Positions 1 to 11,374 of a stretch of DNA of 64,000 bases are shown piece after piece. Both the position numbers and the translations under genes were made by a program. Under the pieces are notes generated by a model. It searched no databases. It worked only from the letters and a program-made list of their open reading frames with translations, and was not told where the DNA came from. Each line of letters starts with the position of its first letter. The stretch's first letter is position 1. Source of the stretch: Rhipicephalus microplus (Eukaryota; Arthropoda; Arachnida; Ixodida; Ixodidae); the NCBI RefSeq assembly GCF_043290135.1, contig NW_027464602.1, positions 496,001 through 560,000 on the forward strand, written 5' to 3'.

Positions 1-370
1 ATCAGCACAAAGAAAAAAAAGCGCCCCAGACCAACCAGGTGGGCTCGAACTTCCAACCTTTCGGTTAACAGCCGATCGCGCTAGCCAACTGCGCCAAGGA
101 GACAGTCGTGCTCCACTCTCACCACCATCAGAACATATCTTCAAAGCTATCAGCGCAAAGAAAAAAGCAACACACCACTCCAGCGAGGGCTCGAAACACC
201 AACCTTTCGATTAACAGCCGATCGCGCTAGCCAATTGCGCCACGGAGACAGTCCTGCTCCACTCTCACCACCATCAGAACATATCTTCAAAGCTATCCGC
301 GCAAAGAAAAAAGCAAAACACCACTCCCGGGAGGGCTCGAACCTCCAACTTTCCGGTTAACAGCCGATCA

Positions 371-1671
371 CGCTAGCCAATTGCGCCACGGAGACAGTCC
401 TGCTCCACTCTCACCACCATCAGAACATATCTTCAGAGCTATCAGCCCAAAGAAAAAAAACGCTGCACCACCACCGAGTGGGCTCGAACCTCCAACCTTA
501 CGGTTAACAGCCGATCGCGCTAGCCAATTGCCCCACGGAGACAGTCGTGCTCCACTCTCACCATCGTCAGAACATTTCTTCAGAGCTATCCCCCCAAAGA
601 AAAAAAAGCGCCGCACCACCACCGGTTGGGCTCGAACCTCCAACCTTTCGGTTAACAGCCGATCGCGCTAGCCAATTGCGCCACGAAGACAGTCCTGCTC
701 TACTCTCACCACCATCAACACATATATTCAGAGCTATCAGCCCAAAGAAAAAAAAGCGCCGCACCACCGCCGGGTGGGCTCGAAACTCCAACCTTTCGGT
801 TAACAGCCGATCGCGCTAGCCAATCGCGCTACGAAGACAGTCCTGCTCCACTCTCACCACCATCGGAACATATCTTCAAAGCTATCAGCCCACAGAAAAA
901 AAAGCGCCGCACAACCACCGGGTAGGCTCGAACCTCCAACCTTTCGGTTAACAGCCGATCGCGCTAGCCAATTGCGCCACGGAGACAGTCCTGCTCTACT
1001 CTCACCACTATCAGAACTTTTCTTCAGAGCTATCACCCCAAAGAAAAAAAAAGCGCCGAACCACCACCTGTTGGGCTCGAACCTCCAACCTTTCGGTTAA
1101 CAGCCGATCGCGCTAGCCAATTGCGCCACGGAGACAGTCCTGCTCCACTCTCACCACCATCAGAACATATCTTCAGAGCTATCAGCCCAAAGAAAAAAAA
1201 CGCTGCACCACCACCGAGTGGGCTCGAACCTCCAACCTTACGGTTAACAGCCGATCGCGCTAGCCAATTGCCCCACGGAGACAGTCGTGCTCCACTCTCA
1301 CCATCGTCAGAACATTTCTTCAGAGCTATCCCCCCAAAGAAAAAAAAGCGCCGCACCACCACCGGTTGGGCTCGAACCTCCAACCTTTCGGTTAACAGCC
1401 GATCGCGCTAGCCAATTGCGCCACGAAGACAGTCCTGCTCTACTCTCACCACCATCAACACATATATTCAGAGCTATCAGCCCAAAGAAAAAAAAGCGCC
1501 GCACCACCGCCGGGTGGGCTCGAAACTCCAACCTTTCGGTTAACAGCCGATCGCGCTAGCCAATCGCGCTACGAAGACAGTCCTGCTCCACTCTCACCAC
1601 CATCGGAACATATCTTCAAAGCTATCAGCCCACAGAAAAAAAAGCGCCGCACAACCACCGGTTGGGCTCGA
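371..1671. repeat. Five-monomer (740-bp) tandem duplication
   Basis: Positions of about 371-931 recur at about 1111-1671, an offset of exactly 740 bp or five monomers. Shared private variants include ACGGTT in place of TCGGTT, 'ccatcgtcagaacattt' and 'catcaacacatatattc'. The copies diverge after 'acaaccaccggt'. This is a recent local unequal exchange. Confidence 0.85.
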
Positions 1672-3721
1672 ACCTCCGACCTTTTGGTTAACAGCCCATC
1701 GCGCTAGCCAATCGCGCCATGGAGACAGTCCTGCACCACTCTCACCACCATCAGAACATATCTTCAAAGCTATCAGCCCAAAGAAATAAAAAGCGCCGCA
1801 CCACCACCGGGTGGGCTCGAACCTCCAACTTTTCAGGTAACAGCCGATCACGCTAGCCAATTGCGCCACGGAGACAGTCCTGCTTCACTCTCACCACCAT
1901 CAGAACATATCTTCAAAGCTATCAGCACAAAGAAAAAAAAGCGCCCCAGACCAACCGGGTGGGCTCGAACTTCCAACCTTTCGGTTAACAGCCGATCGCG
2001 CTAGCCAACTGCGCCAAGGAGACAGTCGTGCTCCACTCTCACCACCATCAGAACATATCTTCAAAGCTATCAGCGCAAAGAAAAAAGCAACACACCACTC
2101 CAGGGAGGGCTCGAAACACCAACCTTTCGGTTAACAGCCGATCGCGCTAGCCAATGGCGCCACGGAGACAGTCCTGCTCCACTCTTACCACCATTAGAAC
2201 ATATCTTCAAAGCTATCAGCCCAAAGAAAAAAAAGCGCCGCCCCACCAACGGGTGGGCTCGAACCTTGAACTTTCCGGTTAACAGCCAATCACGCTAGCC
2301 AATTGCGCCACGGAGACAGTCCTGCTCCACTCTCACCACCATCAGAACATATCTTCAAAGCTATCAGCCCCAAAAAAAAAAGCTCCGCACCACCACCGGG
2401 TGGGCTCGAACCTCCAACTTTTCGGTTAACAGCCAATCACGCTAGCCAATTGCACCACGGAGACAGTCCTGATCCACTCTCACCACCATCAGAACATATC
2501 TTCAAAGCTATCAGCCCACAGAAAAAAAAGCGCCCCACCACCACCGGGTGGGCTCGAACCTCCAACTTTTCGGTTAACAGCCGATCACGCTAGCCAATTG
2601 CTCCACGGAGACAGTCCTGCTTCACTCTCACCACCATCTTAACATATCTTCAAAGCTATCAGCCCAAAGAAAAAAAAGCGCCGCACCACCAACGGGTGGG
2701 CTCGAACCTCCAACTTTCCGGTTAACAGCCGATCACGCTAGCCAATTGCGCCACAGAGACAGTCCTGCTTCACTCTCACCCCCATCAGAACATATCTTCA
2801 AAGTTATCAGTCCAAAGAAAAAAAAGCGCCGCACCACCACCGGGTGGGCTCGAAACTCCAACTTTTCGGTTAACAGCCGATCACGCTAGCCAATTGCGCC
2901 ACGGAGACAGTCCTGCTCCACTCTCACCACCATCAGAACATATCTTCAAAGCTATCAGCCCAAAGAAAAAAAAGCGCCGCACCACCAACAAGTGGGCTCG
3001 AACCTCCAAATTTCCGGTTAACAGCTGATCACGCTAGCCAGTTGCGCCATGGAGACAGTCCTGTTCCACTCTCACCACCATCAGAACATATCTTCAAAGC
3101 TATCAGCCCAAAGAAAAAAAAGTGCCGCACCACCACCGGGTGGGCTCGAGCCTCCAACTTTTCGGTTAACAGCCGATCACGCTAGCCAATTGCGCCACGG
3201 AGACAGTCCTGCTCCACTCTCACCACCATCAGAACATATCTTCAAAGCTATCAGCCCACAGAAAAAAAAGCGCCGCACCACCCCCGGGTGGGCTCGAACC
3301 TACAACTTTTCGGTTAACAGCCGATCACGCTAGCCAATTGCGCCACGGAGACCGTCCTGCTTCACTCTCACCACCATCATAACATATCTTCAAAGCTATC
3401 AGCACAAAGAAAAAAAAGCGCCGGACCACCACCGGGTGGGCTCAAACTACCAACTTTTCGGTTAACAGCCGATCACGCTAGCGAATTGCGCCACGGAGAC
3501 AGTCCTGCTCCACTCTCACCACCATCAGAACATATATTCAAAGCTATCAGCCCAAAGAAAAAAAGCACCGCACCACCACCGTGTGGGCTCGAACCTCCAA
3601 CTTTTCGGTTAACAGCCGATCACGCTAGCAAATTGCGCCACGGAGACAGTCCTGCTTCACTCTCACCACCATCATAACATATCTTCAAAGCTATCAGCCC
3701 AAAGAAAAAAAAGCGCCGCAC

Positions 3722-3795
3722 CACCACCGGGTGGGCTCGAAACTCCAACCTTTCGGTTAACTGCCGATCGCGCTAGCCAATGGCGCCACGGAGAC
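3722..3795 (-). tRNA. tRNA-Asn-like head with U33 changed to A
   Basis: Plus-strand 'ggttaactgcc' gives the loop CAGTTAA: the universally conserved U before the anticodon is A. The loop otherwise keeps GTT. Further copies lie near 4790, 6850, 11690, 13755, 32110, 33135, 41780, 42810, 46485, 47220 and 61345. Loss of U33 argues against decoding. Confidence 0.45.
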
Positions 3796-4012
3796 AGTCC
3801 TGCTCCACTCTTACCACCATTAGAACATATCTTCAAAGCTATCAGCTCAAAGAAAAAAAAGCGCCGCACCACCAACGGGTGGACTCGAACCTCCAACTTT
3901 CCGGTTAACAGCCGATCACGCTAGCCAATTGCGCCACGGAGACAGTCCTGCTCCACTCTCACTACCATCAGAACTTATCTTCAAAGCTATCAGCACAAAA
4001 AAAGCGCCCAAG

Positions 4013-4086
4013 CATCACCGGGTGGGCTTGAACCTCCAACCTTTCGTTTAACAGCCGATCGCGCTAGCCAATTGCGCCACGAAGAC
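4013..4086 (-). tRNA. tRNA-Asn(GTT)-like head, GTCTTCG lineage
   Basis: The acceptor 5' strand is GTCTTCG, the anticodon stem 3' side is ACGAA and the T loop is TTCAAGC, which changes the invariant G of the B box (GGTTCAAGCCC). It is followed by GGTGATGCTTGGGCGC and a T run. The same lineage recurs regularly through the array (for example near 7130, 9330, 11250 and 17870). Confidence 0.5.
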
Positions 4087-5044
4087 AGTCCTGCTCCACT
4101 CTCACCACCATCAGAACATATCTTCAAAGCTATTACCGCAAAGAAAAAAGCAACACACCACTCCCGGAAGGGCTCGAAACTCCAACCTTTCGGTTAACAG
4201 CCGATCACGCTAGCCAATTGCGCCACGGAGACAGTCCTGCTTCACTCTCACCACCATCAGAACATATCTTCAAAGCTATCAGCACAAAGAAAAAAAAGCG
4301 CCCCAGCATCACCGGGTGGGCTCGAACTTCCAACCTTTCGGTTAACAGCCGATCGCGCTAGCCAACTGCGCCAAGGAGACAGTCGTGCTGCACTCTCACC
4401 ACCATCAGAACATATCTTAAAAGCTATCAGCGCAAAGAAAAAAGCAACACACCACTCCAGGGAGGGCTCGAAACTCCAACCTTTCGGTTAACAGCCGATC
4501 GCGCTAGCCAATGGCGCCACGGAGACAGTCCTGCTCCACTCTTACCACCATTAGAACATATCTTCAAAGCTATCAGCCCAAAGAAAAAAAAGCGCCGCAC
4601 CACCAACGGGTGGGCTCGAACCTCCAACTTTCCGGTTAACAGCCGATCACGCTAGCCAATTGCGCCACAGAGACAGTCCTGCTTCACTCTCACCCCCATC
4701 AGAACATATCTTGAAGTTATCAGTCCAAAGAAAAAAAAGCGCCGCACCACCACCGGGTGGGCTCGAAACTCCAACCTTTCGGTTAACTGCTGATTGCGCT
4801 AGCCATTGGCGCCACGGAGACAGTCCTGCTCCACTCTTACCACCATTAGAACATATCTTCTAAGCTATCAGCCCAAAGAAAAAAAAAGCGCCGCACCACC
4901 AACGGGTGGACTCGAACCTCCAACTTTCCGGTTAACAGCCGATCACGCTAGCCAAATGCGCCACGGAGACAGTCCTGCTCCACTCTCACCATCATCAGAA
5001 CATATCTTCAAAGCTATCAGCTTAAGGAAAAAAAAGCGCTGCAC

Positions 5045-5118
5045 CACCACCAGGTGGGCTCGAACCTCCAACCTTTCGGTTAACAGCCGATCGCGCTAGC
5101 CCATTGCGCCACGGAGAC
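5045..5118 (-). tRNA. tRNA-Asn(GTT)-like monomer head, reference example
   Basis: Read on minus, the acceptor 5' strand is GTCTCCG. The D arm is GCGC/GCGC with loop AATGGGCTA. The anticodon stem is ATCGG/CCGAA (four pairs plus an A.A mismatch at 27-43) around loop CTGTTAA. The variable loop is AGGTT. The T arm is GGAGG/CCACC (A.A mismatch at 51-63) with loop TTCGAGC. The 3' acceptor strand TGGTGGT pairs poorly with GTCTCCG (G.T wobbles and one T.T mismatch). No CCA is encoded, as expected for a eukaryote. The A box, B box and a downstream T8 are intact, so pol III transcription is plausible. Aminoacylation of such an RNA is doubtful. It could be scored as either a tRNA or a tRNA pseudogene. 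Confidence 0.55.
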
Positions 5119-5190
5119 AGTCTTGCTCCACTCTCACCACCATCAGAACATATCTTCAAAGCTATCAGCGCAAAGAAAAAAGCAACACAC

Positions 5191-5264
5191 CACTCCCGGG
5201 AGGGCTCGAAACTCCAACCTTTCTGTCAACAGCCGATCACGCTATCCAATTGCGCCACGGAGAC
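5191..5264 (-). tRNA. tRNA-Asn(GTT)-like head, A37G lineage
   Basis: Lineage with 'gtcaacag' on plus, so the loop reads CTGTTGA: the anticodon is still GTT but the base 3' of it is G instead of A. The T arm is GGAGT/CCTCC, which restores an A-T pair at 51-63 but loses the pair at 53-61. The B box is changed to GTTTCGAGCCC. The 3' acceptor strand CGGGAGT gives more pairs with GTCTCCG than the reference type. It is followed by a T6 run. Confidence 0.5.
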
Positions 5265-5777
5265 AGTCCTGCTCCACTCTCACCACCATCAGAACATATC
5301 TTCAAAGCTATCAGCCCACAGAAAAAAAGCGCCGCGCAACCACCGCTTAGGCTCGAACCTCCAACTTTTCGGTTAACAGCCGATCGCGCTAGCCAATTGC
5401 GCCACGGAGACAGTCCTGCTCCACTCTCACCATCATCAGAACATATCTTCAAAGCTATCAGCGCAAGGAAAAAAAGCGCTGCACCACCACCAGGTGGGCT
5501 CGAACCTCCAACCTTTCGGTTAACAGCCGATCACGCTAGCCAATTGCGCCAAGGAGACAGTCGTGCTCCACTCTCACCATCATCAGAACATATCTTCAAA
5601 GCTATCAGCGCAAAGAAAACAGCAACACACCACTCAAGGAGGGCTCGAAACTCCAACCTTTCGGTTAACAGGCGATCGCGCTAGCCAATGGCGCCACGGA
5701 GACAGTCCTGCTCCACTCTCACCACCATCAGAACATATCATCAAAGCTATCAGCCCAAAGAAAAAAAAGCGCCATAC

Positions 5778-5851
5778 CACCACCGGGTGGGCTCGAACCT
5801 CCGACCTTTTGATTAACAGCCCATCGCGCTATCCAATTGCGCCATGGAGAA
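5778..5851 (-). tRNA. tRNA-like head, diverged TTCTCCA lineage (GTT loop)
   Basis: Most diverged common lineage: acceptor 5' strand TTCTCCA, D loop AATTGGATA, anticodon arm ATGGG/TCAAA around CTGTTAA and variable loop AGGTC. Two of five anticodon-stem pairs are lost (27-43 and 29-41), but the B box GGTTCGAGCCC is perfect. Copies recur at about 7.7, 8.9, 10.7, 12.7, 14.6, 17.3 and 19.2 kb and elsewhere. It is probably not a functional tRNA. Confidence 0.45.
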
Positions 5852-7981
5852 AGTCCTGCACCACTCTCACCACCATCAGAACATATCTTCAAAGCTATCA
5901 GCCCAAAGAAAGAAAAGCGCCGCACCACCACCGGGTGGGCTCGAACCTCCAACTTTTCGGTTAACAGCCGATCACGCTAGCCAATTGCGCCAAGGAGACA
6001 GTCGTGCTCCACTCTCACCATCATCAGAACATATCTTCAAAGCTATCAGCGCAAAGAAAACAGCAACACACCACTCAAGGAGGGCTCGAAACTCCAACCT
6101 TTCGGTTAACAGGCGATCGCGCTAGCCAATGGCGCCACGGAGACAGTCCTGCTCCACTCTTACCACCATTAGAACATATCTTCAAAGCTATCAGCCCAAA
6201 GAAAAAAAAGCGCCGCACCACCAACGGGTGGGCTCGAACCTCCAAATTTCCGGTTAACAGCTGATCACGCTAGCCAGTTGCGCCACGGAGACAGTCCTGT
6301 TCCACTCTCACTACCATCAGAACATATCTTCAAAGCTATCAGCCCAAAGAAAAAAAAGTGCCGCACCACCACCGGGTGGGCTCGAGCCTCCAACTTTTCG
6401 GTTAACAGCTGATCACGCTAGCCAATTGCGCCACGGAGACCGTCCTGCTTCACTCTCACCACCATCATAACATATCTTCAAAGCTATCAGCACAAAGAAA
6501 AAAAGCGCCGCACCACCACCGGGTGGGCTCAAACTACCAACTTTTCGGTTAACAGCCGATCACGCTAGCGAATTGCGCCACGGAGACAGTCCTGCTCCAC
6601 TCTCACCACCATCAGAACATATATTCAAAGCTATCAGCCCAAAGAAAAAAAGCGCCGCACCACCACCGTGTGGGCTCGAACCTCCAACTTTTCGGTTAAC
6701 ATCCGATCACGCTAGCCAATTGCGCCACGGAGCCAGTCCTGCTTCACTCTCACCACCATCATAACAGATCTTCAAAGCTATCAGCCCAAAGAAAAAAAAG
6801 CGCCGCACCACCACCGGGTGGGCTCGAAACTCCAACCTTTCGGTTAACTGCCGATCGCGCTAGCCAATGGCGCCACGGAGACAGTCCTGCTCCACTCTTA
6901 CCATCATTAGAACATATCTTCAAAGCTATCAGCTCAAAGAAAAAAAAAGCGCCGCACCACCAACGGGTGGACTCGAACCTCCAACTTTCCGGTTAACAGC
7001 CGATCACGCTAGCCAATTGCGCCACGGAGACAGTCCTGCTCCACTCTCACCACCATCAGAACTTATCTTCAAAGCTATCAGCACAAAAAAAGCGCCCCAG
7101 CATCACCGGGTGGGCTTGAACCTCCAACCTTTCGTTTAACAGCCGATCGCGCTAGCCAATTGCGCCACGAAGACAGTCCTGCTCCACTCTCACCACCATC
7201 AGAACATATCTTCAAAGCTATTACCGCAAAGAAAAAAGCAACACACCACTCCCGCAAGGGCTCGAAACTCCAACCTTTCGGTTAACAGCCGATCATGCTA
7301 GCCAATTGCGCCACGGAGACAGTCCTGCTTCACTCTCACCACCATCAGAACATATCTTCAAAGCTATCAGCACAAAGAAAAAAAAGCGCCCCAGCATCAC
7401 CGGGTGGGTTCGAACTTCCAACCTTTCGGTTAACAGCCGATCGCGCTAGCCAACTGCGCCAAGGAGACAGTCGTGCTCCACTCTCACCACCATCAGAACA
7501 TATCTTCAAAGCTATCAGCGCAAAGAAAAAAGCAACACACCACTTCAGAAAGGGCTCGAAACTCCAACCTTTCGGTTAACAGCCGATCGCGCTAGCCAAT
7601 GGCGCCACGGAGACAGTCCTGCTCCACTCTTACCACCATTAGAACATATCTTCAAAGCTATCAGCCCAAAGAAAAAAAAGCGCCGCACCACCAACGGGTG
7701 GGCTCGAACCTCCGACCTTTTGATTAACAGCCCATCGCGCTATCCAATTGCGCCATGGAGAAAGTCCTGCACCACTCTCACCACCATCAGAACATATCTT
7801 CAAAGCTATCAGCCCAAAGAAAAAAAAGCGCCGCACCACCACCGGGTGGGCTCGAACCTCCAACTTTTCGGTTAACAGCCGATCACGCTAGCCAATTGCG
7901 CCAAGGAGACAGTCGTGCTCCACTCTCACCATCATCAGAACATATCTTCAAAGCTATCAGCGCAAAGAAAAAAGCAACACA

Positions 7982-8055
7982 CCACTCCAGGAGGGCTCGA
8001 AACTCCAACCTTCCGGTTAACAGGCGATCGCGCTAGCCAATGGCGCCACGGAGAC
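7982..8055 (-). tRNA. tRNA-Asn-like head, 'caggcgatc' lineage
   Basis: Anticodon stem ATCGC/CCGGA has a C.C mismatch at 31-39. The D loop begins CATTGG. The T arm is GGAGT/CCTCC. The 3' acceptor strand TGGAGTG pairs with five of seven bases of GTCTCCG, the best acceptor match I found. This is a very frequent lineage, always preceded on plus by 'caccactccaggaggg'. Confidence 0.45.
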
Positions 8056-11000
8056 AGTCCTGCTCCACTCTCACCATCATCAGAACATATCTTCAAAGCT
8101 ATCAGCCCAAGGAAAAAAAAGCACTGCACCACCACCAGGTGGGCTCGAACCTCCAACCTTTCGGTTAACAGCCGATCGCGCTAGCCCATTGCGCCACGGA
8201 GACAGTCTTGCTCCACTCTCACCACCATCAGAACATATCTTCAAAGCTATCAGCGCAAAGAAAAAAGCAACACACCACTCCCGGGAGGGCTCGAAACTCC
8301 AACCTTTCGGTCAACAGCCGATCACGCTATCCAATTACGCCACGGAGGCAGTCCTGCTCCACTCTCACCACCATCAGAACATATCTTCAAAGCTATCAGC
8401 CCACAGAAAAAAGCGCCGCGCAACCACCGCTTAGGCTCGAACCTCCAACTTTTCGGTTAACAGCCGATCGCGCTAGCCAATTGCGCCACGGAGACAGTCC
8501 TGCTCCACTCTCACCATCATCAGAACATATCTTCAAAGCTATCAGCGCAAGGAAAAAAAGCGCTGCACCACCACCAGGTGGGCTCGAACCTCCAACCTTT
8601 CGGTTAACAGCCGATCGCGCTAGCCCATTGCGCCACGGAGACAGTCTTGCTCAACTCTCACCACCATCAGAACATATCTTCAAAGCTGTCAGCGCAAAGA
8701 AAAAAGCAACACACCACTCCCGGGAGGGCTCGAAACTCCAACCTTTCGGTCAACAGCCGATCGCCCTAGCCAATCGCGCCACGGAGACAGTACTGCTCCA
8801 CTCTCACCACCATCAGAACATATCATCAAAGCTATCAGCCCAAAGAAAAAAAAGCGCCATACCACCACCGTGTGGGCTCGAACCTCCGACCTTTTGATTA
8901 ACAGCCCATCGCGCTATCCAATTGCGCCATGGAGAAAGTCCTGCACCACTCTCACCACCATCAGAACATATCTTCAAAGCTATCAGCCCAAAGAAAAAAA
9001 AGCACCGCACCACCACCGGGTGGGCTCGAAACTCCAACTTTTCGGTTAACAGCCGATCACGCTAGCCAATTGCGCCATGGAGACAGTCGTGCTCCACTCT
9101 CACCATCATCAGAACATATCTTCAAAGCTATCAGCGCAAAGAAAAAAGCAACACACCACTCCAGGAGGGCTCGAAACTCCAACCTTCCGGTTAACAGGCG
9201 ATCGCGCTAGCCAATGGCGCCACGGAGACAGTCCTGCTCCACTCTTACCACCATTAGAACATATCTTCAAAGCTATCAGCCCAAAGAAAAAAAGCGCCCC
9301 AGCATCACCGGGTGGGCTTGAACCTCCAACCTTTCGTTTAACAGCCGATCGCGCTAGCCAATTGCGCCACGAAGACAGTCCTGCTCCAGTCTCACCACCA
9401 TCAGAACATATCTTCAAAGCTATTACCGCAAAGAAAAAAGCAACACACCACTCCCGGAAGGGCTCGAAACTCCAACCTTTCGGTTAACAGCCGATCATGC
9501 TAGCCAATTGCGCCACGGAGACAGTCCTGCTTCACTCTCACCACCATCAGAACATATCTTCAAAGCTATCAGCACAAAGAAAAAAAAGCGCCCCAGCATC
9601 ACCGGGTGGGTTCGAACTTCCAACCTTTCGGTTAACAGCTGATCGCGCTAGCCAACTGCGCCAAGGAGACAGTCGTGCTCCACTCTCACCACCATCAGAA
9701 CATATCTTCAAAGCTATCAGCGCAAAGAAAAAAGCAACACACCACTCCAGAAAGGGCTCGAAACTCCAACCTTTCGGTTAACAGCCGATCGCGCTAGCCA
9801 ATGGCGCCACGGAGACAGTCCTGCTCCACTCTTACCACCATTAGAACATATCTTCAAAGCTATCAGCCCAAAGAAAAAAAAGCGCCGCACCACCAACGGG
9901 TGGGCTCGAACCTCCGACCTTTTGATTAACAGCCGATCGCGCTAGCCCATTGCGCCACGGAGACAGTCTTGCTCCACTCTCACCACCATCAGAACATATC
10001 TTCAAAGCTATCAGCGCAAAGAAAAAAGCAACACACCACTCCCGGGAGGGCTCGAAACTCCAACCTTTCGGTCAACAGCCGATCACGCTATCCAATTACG
10101 CCACGGAGGCAGTCCTGCTCCACTCTCACCACCATCAGAACATATCTTCAAAGCTATCAGCCCACAGAAAAAAGCGCCGCGCAACCACCGCTTAGGCTCG
10201 AACCTCCAACTTTTCGGTTAACAGCCGATCGCGCTAGCCAATTGCGCCACGGAGACAGTCCTGCTCCACTCTCACCATCATCAGAACATATCTTCAAAGC
10301 TATCAGCGCAAGGAAAAAAGCGCTGCACCACCACCAGGTGGGCTCGAACCTCCAACCTTTCGGTTAACAGCCGATCGCGCTAGCCCATTGCGCCACGGAG
10401 ACAGTCTTGCTCAACTCTCACCACCATCAGAACATATCTTCAAAGCTGTCAGCGCAAAGAAAAAAGCAACACACCACTCCCGGGAGGGCTCGAAACTCCA
10501 ACCTTTCGGTCAACAGCCGATCGCCCAAGCCAATCGCGCCACGGAGACAGTACTGCTCCACTCTCACCACCATCAGAACATATCATCAAAGCTATCAGCC
10601 CAAAGAAAAAAAAGCGCCATACCACCACCGGGTGGGCTCGAACCTCCGACCTTTTGATTAACAGCCCATCGCGCTATCCAATTGCGCCATGGAGAAAGTC
10701 CTGCACCACTCTCACCACCATCAGAACATATCTTCAAAGCTATCAGCCCAAAGAAAAAAAAGCACCGCACCACCACCGGGTGGGCTCGAACCTCCAACTT
10801 TTCGGTTAACAGCCGATCACGCTAGCCAATTGCGCCAAGGAGACAGTCGTGCTCCACTCTCACCATCATCAGAACATATCTTCAAAGCTATCAGCGCAAA
10901 GAAAAAAAAGCACCGCACCACCACCGGGTGGGCTCGAACCTCCAACTTTTCGGTTAACAGCCGATCACGCTAGCCAATTGCGCCAAGGAGACAGTAGTGC

Positions 11001-11374
11001 TCCACTCTCACCATCATCAGAACATATCTTCAAAGCTATCAGCGCAAAGAAAAAAGCAACACACCACTCCAGGAGGGCTCGAAACTCCAACCTTCCGGTT
11101 AACAGGCGATCGCGCTAGCCAATGGCGCCACGGAGACAGTCCTGCTCCACTCTTACCACCATTAGAACATATCTTCAAAGCTATCAGCCCAAAGAAAAAA
11201 AAGCGCCCCAGCATCACCGGGTGGGCTTGAACCTCCAACCTTTCGTTTAACAGCCGATCGCGCTAGCCAATTGCGCCACGAAGACAGTCCTGCTCCACTC
11301 TCACCACCATCAGAACATATCTTCAAAGCTATTACCGCAAAGAAAAAAGCAACACACCACTCCCGGAAGGGCTC

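Larger units (their letters stand above)
4470..8646. repeat. Higher-order repeat block B, copy 1
   Basis: Largely the same monomer order and private variants as 11375-15554, at an offset of 6905-6908 bp. Shared marks include 'ggttaacatccgatc', 'cataacagatcttc' and 'cttaaggaaaaaaaagcgctg'. The match is a mosaic: a few monomers around 5.46-5.7 kb differ between the copies, so later conversion or exchange has overwritten parts. The boundaries are approximate. Confidence 0.7.
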
